DNA of 64,000 nt from Torreya grandis (taxonomy: Eukaryota > Streptophyta > Pinopsida > Cupressales > Taxaceae). Below the pieces are notes generated by a model. It did no database searches, was not told where the DNA came from, and was given only the letters and a program-made list of their open reading frames with translations. The position numbers and the translations under genes were made by a program. Location of the stretch: assembly GCA_037957365.1 (NCBI GenBank), contig JARHVA010002127.1, positions 1,735,001 to 1,799,000 on the forward strand, read 5' to 3'. Within the stretch, counting starts at the first letter, position 1. The number at the start of each line of letters is the position of its first letter. Positions 11,291-22,689 of the stretch are shown in pieces.

Positions 11291-12810
11291 GATTACAGTC
11301 ACTCAAGGAGACATCTTTCACCTTCATAAGAGAGTTGCCTAATTTTGGAGGCACAGTCAACCATAGACACAGTACTGGCTCAAATTTTTGCATAAGGATA
11401 ATTAGATAAAGATATTTTTCACCCCCTCAACACACATCCCTTGAGCCCATATTTTATAAAAATACCCCTATTTACATTTAGACATAGAGCTTTGAAAGTT
11501 AGAGAGAGTAAGAGATCAAGGAATCACCATGCAAGGAATTAGTAGATTCTAATTTTGAAATAACCATGCAATGATTCACCAAATCATAAAATAATTATTT
11601 AAGAGAAGTAGCGACTAATTTGACTGACCCCTTGTTGATTGCATAGGTTGCTAATTAGGTGTCATAAATTGAAAATTTTGCTACAGAGCATAGAATGTAA
11701 ATAGACACCATTATGGAGATCAAAGATTATTTAGAGGAATTTTCATCACCTAAGTGATCTCCATCCCCTCTATGATCTCAGGAATATTTTCTATTTTTGC
11801 AAGGTTTCCCATTTTTGACAAATACACTAGTACTTGGAGATAGTCCTATTGGGTTTGTAATACCATCACCACAGACACCACCAGTGATCACTCCTCAAGT
11901 GACATCACCACTTCTGACACCAAGAAGTTATTAGGTATCAATCCCATAAATTATAGTATCATTACCACCATTTGGAGGAGTATAGATAACATTTCCTTTG
12001 CAACCAACCCTAGGTAATATGGATTTATAGTCGGGAGCCTTTATCATACTAGCACCCTATGATGGAACTATGAATCAAGAGAAATACTTACTCACATGTG
12101 ATATGAAATGGTAAGATAAAGGCATTGTAATGAAAATATTAAGAATTATGAGATTACTGGTGCCTTGTCTAGAAGAGCATTGGAATTCATGTTCCGTAGA
12201 GAATCAAGAACAAGTTTTGATGATGTGCAAAAATGGTTGATTATAGAGTTAAAGGTTAAGAAAAGTATGATGCAAACCATAAAGGACCTAAAATATATAC
12301 ATCAAGGTCAAATGTAAACTATTCATGATTATGACCACAAATTTTCTAATGTGTTTAATAATGTTGAATTTTCTTCGGAAGATAAAGATAAGGCCACTTG
12401 GTTCGTTGAAGGAATATGACCAAAGATCCAATTTGTGATAGCACAAATCGAGTTCACTAATAAATCAAAAGCTAAAATATATATAGTAAGAGTGGAACAA
12501 ATAGAAGATTATGGTACCCTAATAGAGAAGAAAACATAGGTAGAAATCACACTCTAAGCAATTTTTTAGAGGTTAGAGGCTCTGTAAAATACTACTAAGT
12601 GACCTAAAATCAGTCTCCAGTGTATTGAGTATGGCAAGGAATGCCACTATGAGAATGAATGCCCAAAAGTATGTATAGATTTTTACAACATCTATTACAT
12701 AGTGGGACACTCAATAGCTCATTGTCACTTATTACAATATTATGTAATAAATCCACAGAGTATGTATTGTAAATTCTACAAATCTACTAATCATGAAGAT
12801 AAGGATTGTA
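11290..12810 (+). pseudogene. Element F gag with three decayed zinc knuckles
   Basis: Gag forms the particle. The frame begins near FTFIRELPNFGG, passes a Pro/Thr-rich stretch (TPPVITPQVTSPLLTPRS) and enters a retrotransposon gag region (QTIKDLKYIHQGQ, then YDHKFSNVFNNVEF, then DKATWFVEGI). From about 12615 three consecutive C-X2-C-X4-H-X4-C knuckles can be read: CIEYGKECHYENEC, YNIYYIVGHSIAHC and CKFYKSTNHEDKDC. In each, one or both of the first two Cys are Tyr, a TGT/TGC-to-TAT change. Stops are frequent. A triple knuckle separates F from elements B and C, whose gags show none. Confidence 0.75.
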
Positions 12811-13109
12811 TGGATATACAAGAAATAAAGGAGGACATTAAAATAATGTATTCATAGTATCCATATAATAAGAACCAAAAATGTCACAATCCATTTCAAG
12901 AGTAGAAACCACTCTCATCAGTGTAGCCCAGGCTGGGTTGGCATGGGTTCAAAATGCACAACCATTTTAAATGTAAGGATTAGCTAGTGGAGTTCAAGCT
13001 ATGCAACCACTACAATACACTTATCAATCCACCTAAAATACTATGCCTCCCTGGGCACAACAAGTTGTCTAGGATCCACATATAAATCAACCCCAATATG
13101 GTGGTTATG

Positions 13110-13420
13110 ATAATCAATGGTACTAACAAGGGTGGAATGTACCATAGGCCACAACAAAATTTAGGGCACAGTAGGTAGATGGATAGGGATATCAAGGGAA
13201 TAGAGATGGATTCAGAGGAGGATACCATGGTGGTGTGTAGCGAGGCCATGGCAATAGTCTTAGAGGCCCTATTCAATTTTATTTGTGTGGGGAACCCAAT
13301 CACGTATAGTGGAATTTACCTACAAATCTATAATGGTAAGCCTATTATGCATACTATCGAGTATATAAACAACATGATACTCATGAATACCCTATTTTAG
13401 AAGCACAATGCATAGATTGA
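13110..13420 (+). pseudogene. Element F RGG-rich segment and fourth knuckle-like motif
   Basis: Between gag and protease a frame reads GNRDGFRGGYHGG, a stop, RGHGNSLRGP and then FYLCGEPNH, a stop and WNLPT. The first part is Gly/Arg-rich like nucleic-acid-binding tails. The second fits a zinc knuckle whose first and last Cys have changed. It probably belongs to the same gag-pro polyprotein. It is decayed, with several stops. Confidence 0.5.
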
Positions 13421-13849
13421 GCTATGTAAAATGTAAATTGAGTTGGTTCTAAGCCCAACTGTAATGCATTTATGTAAGCAATAACAAGAATGCGGTATGC
13501 ACAACAAGGATTACCTCTTTTAGAGATGCCAATATATTTTAGCATATGAAAAGCTAAATTAGATACCTATATGGAACCAATAAAATAGAAGGGACTCATG
13601 AAGGAAGCCATGCACATTATATTGAATATTCAACATCAAGGTTTAGTTGTAGTAGATGAAGCTACACTTGATGCACAAATGTATGGGTAGATTGTGTGAA
13701 TCATGAAATAAGAGGGTGTTATCACAATAGTGACAGACTTGATGAAGTTTCTTAATACTCTATGAAATGAAGATATATCACAAAATATCACTAATCTCTT
13801 GCATAGTTTGATTAAATGTGCATAGAAGGGAAAATAAAGGCATGGTAAG

Positions 13850-14284
13850 ATGGTTTGGTATGTTAAGACAAATAATTCATGGGATGTTGATACTAGGGTT
13901 GATATAGAGATAACAGGGTATGAGATACCAAACACTATGTTTGATTTTGGGAGCACCATGAATATGATCCCACGATCTACTTGGGAGGTGATTGGTAGAC
14001 CATCTTTGAATTATAGCCCTATAAACCTTAGCTTGGTAGACTATAGTAGGATAGAGCCCATAAGATGATTGAAATATGTGGAGATTAAAGTCATAGAATT
14101 AACTCTACATGGTGATTTCAAAGTAATAGATATGAAGATATATGAAATGCACTACCCAAATTTGTTAGGGAAAAAGTGGGCCTATGATGGACAAATGAAC
14201 ATCAACACAATAATGAACCAAATAGAGTCATACCAAGATGATCATATAATCATCATCCATCTTAATAGATATGCCAAATCATAG
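13850..14284 (+). pseudogene. Element F retropepsin-like protease
   Basis: Two adjoining frames cover the domain. EITGYEIPNTMFDFGSTM and then NMIPRSTWEVIGRPSL match the active site of LTR-element proteases, with D-F-G-S in place of the usual D-S/T-G-A/S. The downstream strands continue in KVIELTLHGDFKVIDM and MHYPNLLGKKWAYDG. The catalytic Asp is kept but the next residue is Phe, and a stop separates the two halves near 14066. Upstream is the RGG segment and downstream a spacer. Confidence 0.65.
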
Positions 14285-14740
14285 ATAATTCCCAAGGAAC
14301 CTGATTCTCCCTATGTAGTGAAAGGGAATAGATGGATGTGAATTGCAATGTAAAATGTACCTAATATATAAAAAAATATACCACTGCAACAGTACAACCC
14401 TCCTTTAATAGAGCCAACAACTATATAATTGTGTGGTAAGTTTTCTTTAAAATCTTTGAGTATTTCCATAGAAGAAGAAGATAAAGTGTGATCTTTGTCT
14501 GTTCACTCACATACATAGTCTGATATAGAGATGTTATATCAAGTTGGTTATATGGAATGTGACTACATTGAACCTACTCTTGAAGGTTGCTTTCATGGGA
14601 TCAAAATTCTTTTGTCAATGGTAATTTTGATACTTACATGCTCAATTGGTCTTGAAATGATCATGATCTTATAAACTTATGCATGGTTTATGTGCCTGAT
14701 TGGTAAATCCCCCAGTACTTTGCCACTAAAGACATTGGTG
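14285..14740 (+). other. Spacer after element F protease
   Basis: A decayed coding-like spacer with many stops. No domain is recognised. Confidence 0.3.
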
Positions 14741-15200
14741 ACTTTATACTGTAGTTTCAAATGCATATACTAGAGGACAACCAAAGGGTAATTGATCTCA
14801 ATTATGCATTAAAAGGAGTTACAACTAATTGGTGAGTAATACATCACATTGGTAGTAAAACATGGGCAAAAGTGTGTGAATTAATTATTGCATAGTTTTA
14901 ATTGCCTGAGGAAGTGTGAAAATAATGGCCCTTGTTCTATGAAGGATAATGTCCCCAAAACCATATTCAACAATGCATTGAAGTATAGATAGCTGAAGAA
15001 ATTAATTTGAAGTATTGGTTGCATTGTTTTATTTACACATTAGGGGTTTTTCCTATTACTTGGTACATTCACCAAGAGCTCCGTAGAGAGACAAAACACT
15101 GGATTTAGTTGTAGAATGATTTTATTCAAAATTTTATATTTGAAAGTGACAATCTGCTTGTGAATTGTGTGTTACAAAAGATGAAAACATTTATATGCCA
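14740..15200 (+). pseudogene. Gag-like helical module between protease and RT of element F
   Basis: The frame reads DLNYALKGVTTNW and TWAKVCELIIA. After a gap come YWLHCFIYTLGVFPITWY, IHQELRRETKHW and FESDNLLVNCVLQKMKT. The W-F/L-x-H-x-L-x-x-x-P-x-x-W-Y pattern followed by a second helical block resembles the capsid-like part of retrotransposon gag. Here it lies downstream of protease and upstream of RT, so F has a second gag-like unit besides the one at 11290-12810. This could be a duplicated gag or an inserted module. The identification is by pattern only. Confidence 0.4.
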
Positions 15201-15750
15201 TAGATGAGTGGAAGATCTATGTAATGACCATGTTTCATAGTTAGAGGATATGGAGGCTCGTGAACTTATTGATGCTATCATCATGGAAGTCAAGCACAAT
15301 CAACAACATGCTCAGGATCTCATTAATTTTGTGACTATGGATACCATGCACAAAGGAAAAGCAAAGATGAAAATTTAGCCTTGTCATCATATTCAAGAAG
15401 AGTCTACTGGTAACCCTAATTCGGTTAGTGAAGATTATTTAAAACTTATAGAGTTTTTAAAGCCTGAACCAGACTATGAAATATTACCTAAACCTTTGGA
15501 TGAAGAATCTAAAGAAGACTGATTACAACAGATACAATTTCCATAATAAGAGGGTGAGCGGGCCATTCAACAGTCCATTTTGAAGGAAGAACACCAAGTA
15601 TATTAGGAACCTCTAAATAAACAAATTGTGAATATTGGGTTTGAAGCAACCCCAAAATTGGCACATGTTGGAAACTATTAGGAATAATGGGACATTTTAG
15701 AAGCATTGTAACTTCTCTTGGATTATACAGATGTGTTTCCAATTAATTTT
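15200..15750 (+). other. Linker between gag-like module and RT of element F
   Basis: An acidic, decayed frame (KPEPDYEILPKPLDEESKED and similar) with stops leads into RT. It resembles a linker more than a folded domain. Confidence 0.4.
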
Positions 15751-15759
15751 GTAGAAGTT

Positions 15760-16680
15760 AAATAGGTGGATCCTTCTTCAGGGGAAATGCATATAAAACT
15801 CAAGGAAAGCACATGAATTATTAAGAAGAGGCCTTACTATCTCAATCCTAACATGAAGATGAAAGTTAAATCTGAATTAGATTGTATACAAAATGCAAGA
15901 ATAATATTTATTGTGGAAAAAGTAGACTAGGTAAGCCCTATGGTCATACAACTGAAGAAAATAGGTGAGATTCATATCTACAAAGACTACCACATCCTAA
16001 ATGATGCCTACATTAATGACCCCTTTCCAATATCATCTACTAATGAAGTGTTAGAATCTATAGCTGGACATCAGGTGTATTCCTTCACTGATGAATTTAG
16101 TGGGTATCATCAAATACCCATTGTAGCTAAGGATAAAACTAAGATAACATTTGCTATAAAATGGGGGTCATTCACATATAAGGTAATGCCATTTGGTCTA
16201 AAGAATGCACCTGTAGTTTTCTCTAGGGTCATAGTAACTACATTTAAGGACTTTATTCATGATTTCATGGAGGTATTTTTAGATGATTGAGTAGTGTTAT
16301 CATTGTTTTGAGATCATTTATCAAAATTAAGACTCGTGTTGGAAAGATGTAGAGTACTCAGGGTTGCGCTTAACTTTTAAAAAAAAATATTTTTCATACC
16401 TTTTGGTGTTCTTTTAGGCCATGTAGTGTGAAGCAAGGGAATCTTGGTGGACCAAGAGAAGATTGAAATGATAGTGAGTATGCCACCACCAAATTTCTCA
16501 ATATAAGTGTGATATTTTGTAGGACACATGGGGTATTACCAAAAATTCATAAAAGGGTATGTAGCTATTTTAGCTCCAATGGAGAAATTACTACATAAAT
16601 GTGTTCCTTTTGTATGGATAAAAGATTACCAAATAGCTTTTGTGGATCTAAAATACTGATTAGTTACTGCATCGATCCTT
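15760..16680 (+). pseudogene. Element F reverse transcriptase
   Basis: RT copies element RNA to DNA. Motifs in order are MHIKLKEST, KKRPYYLNPNMKMKV, VIQLKKIGEIHIYKDY, NDPFPISSTNEVLESIAG, YSFTDEFSGYHQIP, KTKITFAIKWGSFTYKVM, PFGLKNAPVVFSRVI and DFMEVFLDD. The catalytic box reads FLDD, with both Asp kept. The thumb follows (GVLLGHVV, then GHMGYYQKFIKGYVAI). Stops are scattered, for example right after FLDD. The PFGLKNAP signature and downstream single RNase H set it apart from A-D. Confidence 0.9.
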
Positions 16681-16689
16681 ATTTTTACT

Positions 16690-17110
16690 AACTAGGGTAA
16701 ACCTTTCCGTGACATGTGGATGCTTCAAGCACCACAGTTGGAACAGTGCTTGCATAGCCAAGTGAAGGAGGCTTGGCCCATACAACCCAATTTGCAAATT
16801 GAAAACTATCTGTGGTTAAAAAGAGTTATACCATAATTGAGAGGGAAGTTATAATGATTTTATTTTCCCTAAAAAATTTAGATATTATTTTTTGGCTACC
16901 CCATTTGAATTGTTTACAGATCATCAACCTCTGTGACATCTGGTAAACAATCCATTGTTGGGTGGAATGATATCTTGTTGGTTGATGCTTTTTCAGGAGT
17001 TTCATTTTTGAATCAATGTTAAACTAGGGTGGTAAAACATTGGCCCTGATCATCTCAGTAGATTTCATAATGGTGAGGACCTAGAGGATATCCCTAATGA
17101 GTCTTTAGAT
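16690..17110 (+). pseudogene. Element F RNase H (single, first Asp kept)
   Basis: The frame gives HVDASSTTVGTVLA with the first catalytic Asp, then KKSYTIIEREVIMILFSL with a Glu in the expected helix. The tail GPDHLSRFHNGEDLEDI marks the end of the domain. It is broken by stops. Unlike A-D no second RNase H is present before RT or before integrase, and the V-D-A-S box is normal. Confidence 0.75.
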
Positions 17111-17139
17111 GCTCATTTGTTTAGAGTTTCTGTGATTCC

Positions 17140-18400
17140 TAAATAGTTGGAAAAAATAGCATAGTTCTTGGAGCAGGGGACATTACCTACACATTACACC
17201 AAGAAATAAAAGAATCACCTCTTAACCAAGGCACTTCCTTTTACCATTGTAAATGGATTTCTTTATCATATGGGGAAAGATGAGGTCCTGCAATGAGTAG
17301 CACTAGAGTGAGAATGAATGCAAGTCTTAGAAGAGGCACATCAGAGCATTGCAGGTGGACATTTTATGAGGGAAGTTACCACAAGGAAAATATTACAAAG
17401 TGGTATTTGGTGGCCACATATTTTTGAGGATGTAAAGAGGGTTGCCAAATAGTGTGATATCTGCCAATGTATGGGTAAACCCACTCATAGGAATGATATG
17501 CCTCTTCATCCCATACTAGCACAACAACCATTTGATATGTGGGGAATTGATTTTGTTGGCATTATTAATCCAACAAGTAAATGTAGTAATGCCAAATGCA
17601 TAATCATTGTGATCAATTATTTTACCAAATGGGTAGAGGTTGATGCTACACTGATTTGTGGAGCTACAGACACTACTAAGTGTTTGTATGAGAACATCAT
17701 TAATCGGTAGGGTGCCCACTATGATTGGTAAGTGATTGGGTTAGGCATTTTTTTAAACAAGACCATCAAGATAATAATAGAATAATTTATGATTTCCCAT
17801 CATAAAGCATAACATATCATTCACAAGTAAATGGGAAAGTAGAGGCTGTGAACAAAGTGATTGGTAAGCTACTGATAAATGTTTGTGATGTTAAGAAAGA
17901 TGATTGGGAGGACCAAATTCCTATGTTACTCTAGGATTATCACACTCATTTTAAGTATGCATCAGTGTTTACCCCATTCCAGTTGGTTTATTGGATGGAA
18001 GATGTTATGCCTATGGAATATGTCATGCCTAGCCTACGAGTTGCTAATGAAATGCATTTTGGTGATGCGAAATCACTTACAAATTAATTATTGGAAGTAA
18101 ACCACATGGATGAAGATAGGCACAAAGTTATGTGGGAATTAGAAGTTAATAAAAGGATTCAAAAGGCATGGCACAATAAGAATATTCACATGAAATAATT
18201 CTATTATGAGCAATTGGTTTTGTTATAAGATAGCCAGTTTCGTGCATTTCCTAGCAAACTCACCATTTGATGGAAAGGTCCATATGTTGTTCATGAGATT
18301 AGAAAAAATGGGACTATGATCTTATGAGATCTGGAAGGTAATGTTTTTCCCAAAAATGTTAATGGTTTTAGACTTAAAGTCTATCACCATTAGGATCAAC
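17140..18400 (+). pseudogene. Element F integrase with GPY/F tail
   Basis: An H2C2 finger (HQSIAGGHFMREVTTRK, then CDICQCMG) lies at about 17338-17475. The core has WGIDFVGIINPTSK and CIIIVINYFTKWVEV, where the first catalytic Asp of the usual T-D-Y is Asn. The second Asp region is frameshifted. The Glu is kept in MGKVEAVNKVIGKLL. The GPY/F module follows at about 18240-18395 (WKGPYVVHEIRKNG, then VFPKNVNGFRLKVYHH). Stops and an indel near 17710-17830 inactivate it. Confidence 0.88.
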
Positions 18401-19150
18401 ATTGAAGCAAGAAAGTGCAGTTTCGCACATCCATCATAGTTAGGAAAATTTATTTTATGCAAGTTCTTTGAAGTTTGGTTTTCATTTTTTTTGAATTTCA
18501 TGTTTTAATAAGCTGATTATTAGTAGAGCACAAGATCAATTCCAATTTTTAAAAAATACAAGATAGGCATGGTCTAGCTAGACTAGCACATGCTGGCTAT
18601 CAGGTCATTACAGGTAGATAAGCTTCTAAGTGACATCCTCAAAGAAAGATAAGTGTGGGTCATCTATTAAGTCTAAGAACTATACATAAATAGATCTAGG
18701 GTTATTATTATGAATAACAATTGCTAAAAATGGAGTTATGGCTAAAGCATGCAGGTAAATGGTTATAACGTCACTATCAAAGTTTTATGTCATAATCAAT
18801 ATCTCCTATAAAATAGATATGGACAATGTAAAGATGGTGGCATATCCCATCAGACATTCTTTCACATCCATATTGGTGCCACATCAACCACATTGAATTC
18901 CAAATTTATCAAGCTAAATTTTTTTTATTGCACACGAAATAAGGAAGGTGCAACATCAATTCAAATTTGAAGCTAGTTAACACAAGTGAGGGATTTTAGG
19001 ATCCCAAATATTAAATTCACAAGCTTGGAGGGCCTAGTGAACCAAAGAGTGTATAAATAATTCATTTCATGGCCTTATAAATCACTAAACCTTATTAATT
19101 GATCTCTGTACTTATTATTTTAGGTTTACTTTCTTAACATTGTGAGCTTC
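18400..19150 (+). other. Non-coding stretch after element F integrase
   Basis: No domain, and no LTR matching 9653-10362, can be seen. It separates integrase from the next reading frame. Confidence 0.4.
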
Positions 19151-19189
19151 TAATTTTTCTCAGTAAGTAATCCTGGACGCTTCTCTTAG

Positions 19190-22100
19190 TTCTATTGAGT
19201 TTGAGCGTAATTTCAAAAATCAACTTGCCACTTTGAAGGAGGATTTGGGAATAGGGGTCTCACTTCAACAAACAAAGTTTTCTAATCCTCATGGTAGTGT
19301 TATGGTGTAACATGAACGAAATAGATTATTTGTGTAAAATGGTTTGTTACCTCGTTTGGATGGCTCTGATGCCGAGTGCCTAATGTGGTTACCCACTTTT
19401 AGGGATTGGTCTAGCATAATGTAGTTGTTGTTGGCATAATATAACCAAAATTGTATTAATTTGTCAAAAGATATAATGATGTACTTTTCCACAATAGTAA
19501 TGGCTCGTGTAGTTGGAATACCTGCTAGAGGTAAATCCTTCATGGAGTATAAGTCTAAAGTACCACCAATCTCCATTGAAATCAAAGCCACTACAGTTAG
19601 AGGGAACCAAGGTATTCTACTAGAATCTTTCCCTAATGAACTAGTGTGGTTGTTATCCAAATGTATTTCTCAATGGTTCTAGTAACTACTCAGGCCACAA
19701 CCAAGGCTACAAAGGGTGTGGTCAACATTGCACATCATATGATCTGTGGTAAAGAAGAATTCAATTGGCCAAAAAAATTTCATACAGAGTTGGAATAGAA
19801 CATTTCCAAAGTATTGAGCATAGAAAATCACACCTTCCAATACCAATTTATGGTATTCCTCCTTGTATTATCTCAATGAAAATCACTAGTCATGAAAGTC
19901 CACATAGATTCTGACTATTGGCCTAATGACTAATTTTCCAATTTGGTTATTTCTTCCATACATTGATATCAGGATCAAGTCCCTTTATTTGATAATTAGG
20001 ATAATGAGATCATTTAGATGGTCACTATGCATATGTGGATCCCACCAGATGTTATGAAATTTTGGGCCAACATGCTATGGTCCGACACCTTCTAGAGGGT
20101 ACATCTATTCAAATCAATGATATCCCACTAATGACTACTATGCCATTGGGGTTATTCTTGGATATGTCTATTATGCAGTGGGAGGTGGCATTGTAGAAAG
20201 CTCACGCTACACAAAGGGCCACACCTCTTCAGGTTGTTCCTCTTGAAGCATCACCTCCAAGTTCATCTGCTACACTGATGGAGTTACCACAACACAAAAA
20301 GAGTAAACAACCTACTAAACATATCCCACCTTCACCACCTCGACATAAAATGAGGATCCAAGATTCTTAGTACAATGATCTTCATGTCTCAAAGATCGCA
20401 TCTTAGTATGATTGGCCTAAGTTATAGACTAATGCAACCTAAGTAAACCACCTAATACTAGAAGACATGGTGGGTGATTTGTACAAGGATGATAATGAAA
20501 AATAATTTTTATTTTGGAAGGTTGTGCGAACCATGTAGATAATGAGTTATGGGTTTTCCTTCTGCCTTATCCACCATCCATTTTAATGGACCATTTGGGT
20601 GAAGTAACAAGGATTCAACAAACTCATATAGACCTTACACATTATAATTTCATTGGAGGTACACCTTTTCCACAACCTCTAGATGTCCTATTATAAAGTT
20701 CACCAGAGTCTACACTTTAGCACAAACAATCCATGCATGGGTTTTGCATGGTAAAGGAGGATCCTAAGGACTCAAACACATTGAAATGTATGCCCATGAT
20801 TTTATTGCTACCACTTCTTAGCCTTTGATGCTGACTAGTGCCTATCTCAAGATAATGTTTCCACAAGTGGCTACCCAAGATGTTTCCCAGGGTTGATTGA
20901 GGAAGGGATCAATTTCTCATTCATAGATTCAGATAGCCATGTTATCCCCCTCATCCTTACAATCTAATGAACCCCCTTTAGATACTGAGGAAGTCATGCT
21001 TGAGTCCTCGACTGGGGAAAACAAGAAAGCTATTTGAGAGGAAGTTGATCATGCCACTACCTGACAACACCACCAAGAGGAAAGAAAATGGCTAAGGCTA
21101 AAGCTACATAGAAGATGTAGGCACAGGCTCAATATCCTACCACTCATAATTATCTAGAGGTAGCCACCATGATGCAAGCTTTCATCACTACCAACCAACA
21201 AGTTATGCATGAGGAACCCTGTCAATAAGTTTTTATTGAGATAGTATGATAGTGCAACACTGAGATCAAATAGGAAGCTCAACACCTGTAGATAGAAGAT
21301 ATCACAACTAAGCCTAAGGAAGATGAAGGCATTATTATTAATGTTGATACTTAGTCCAACCCATAAGATTCTCAATCATCTATTCCATCTGTGGAGCAAC
21401 CATAATTGGCTATTGGTGAGACTCAATTTTTCCCCACCACAAAATTGCCTTCAGTTCAGACATATTTGGATCCTTCACCATGAAATGCACCACATTTGAT
21501 TATGCATCCCCCATCTACTTCAACCAGTTTATCCTTGATGTCCATGCTAGATGTGTTTGTACCACAATCTTGGAGAACAATGTTTTTATTTTTGCTTACT
21601 CCTCTTCAGCATGCACTAGCCACTATTTTGGCCACTTTTTTGGATAACACACTAGTTTTAACAGATCTTTCTCTCAATGTTACTTAGTTATCACTGAGTA
21701 AACAAATTGAAAGTGCAGTTGCATCCCAAGAATATTTGTCATAATAGGCTCAATATTTGGCCCAAAAAGTTTCACAATTAGACATTGAGAATGCTACATT
21801 ATGGCACACCCTTCAACATGTATGTGATACTCTACAGACTGCTTGCCTAGACCTTGTTCAACAGGTCACTATTGATCCCAACCAATCCTATGTAGATCAC
21901 TTTCCTTTGATTTTTAATCAATTACTATAGGATTGGTAGCATAGAAAACTACATATGTAGTATGCTCAGCAAGGGCCAACAATCAGATATGAGACTATCA
22001 AATTATGCGAATTGCTTATCAATTATTAGATGTAACTTGATATAATTATGCAACAAGCTAAGAAATTTAATTATAATCTATTGGATTGGTTCTAAGACCT

Positions 22101-22640
22101 TCAAGGTGTTTAGACTAGTTTTCAGCCTAATTTTACTACCACACACACTGCTTCTATGAAATTTTTAAACCCATAAGCTATCCCCAATCTATGGATGCTA
22201 TGTTAAATGCCTCAATTAGTGCGCAAGATACAATTACTAATTAGATTGTAGGGTGGTATAATTAGGTAAAATTCAATGCCTTTGTTGTAGTTCAAGAAAA
22301 TAGATATGTTGATTCAGGTGAGATTGATGATAAGGTTGGGACTGCCAAGGCTACTACTACTTCATACGATGATGCTAATTTTTAGCTTTTGTTATATGCT
22401 CAGGCTCCCCTGCATGCATTGGTTTAGGTGGTTCAAGAAGTTTTATTAGTGTGGCAAACTTATAAGGACTTGGCTACGTTAGACATTTCCATTGCTTTGA
22501 TGGTTAATGATCTTATTTTTATTCCCCTTAATCAGCTCTTGTTGGTTCCACAACAAAAGAATCAGGTCACCTCTTCAGTGATGTAGTCTTCCACTATTCC
22601 TCTTCCATCCCCTGCTCAATCTTATGTGTTTTGTAGGTTA
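19190..22640 (+). pseudogene. Long decayed reading frame of unknown function after F integrase
   Basis: I do not recognise this product. A near-continuous plus-strand frame starts around DASLSSIEFERNFKNQLATL, continues through RLFV, a stop, NGLLPRLDGSDAEC, then VMARVVGIPARGKSF and LLESFPNELVWLLSKC. Later parts include a Pro/Ser-rich stretch (EASPPSSSATLMELPQHKK), and the end reads VPQQKNQVTSSVMQ-like Gln/Ser-rich sequence. Many stops are TAG or TAA where Gln would fit. It follows integrase on the same strand, where some gypsy lineages carry an extra ORF. That placement is the only functional hint. It could equally be an independent non-autonomous element. Confidence 0.4.
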
Positions 22641-22689
22641 AGTTCTTTGGCATATTTTTTTTTCCCTCTATTGTTTTGGTTTGCAGAGG

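Larger units (their letters stand above)
9653..22640 (+). mobile_element. Element F: Ty3/gypsy relic with single RNase H and possible extra ORF
   Basis: An LTR, PBS, gag with zinc knuckles, protease, a gag-like module, RT, RNase H and integrase follow in this order on the plus strand. Unlike A-D there is only one RNase H and its first Asp is kept, so F belongs to another clade. A long decayed reading frame (19190-22640) after integrase may be an additional element ORF. I could not find a 3' LTR matching 9653-10362, so the right end is uncertain. Confidence 0.7.

Noticed and set aside
9653..22640. Pairing of the F 5' LTR with a 3' LTR downstream
   Set aside because: No copy of the TGTTAGTGGGATAG start or of the CCTCTGCTAACA end was found to the right, so no 3' LTR is listed.
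22638..22686. Short intron-like stretch: GTTAAGT donor, long pyrimidine run and TTTGCAG acceptor
   Set aside because: Only about 50 bases long, at the end of a decayed frame, with no flanking exon continuity. Probably coincidence.
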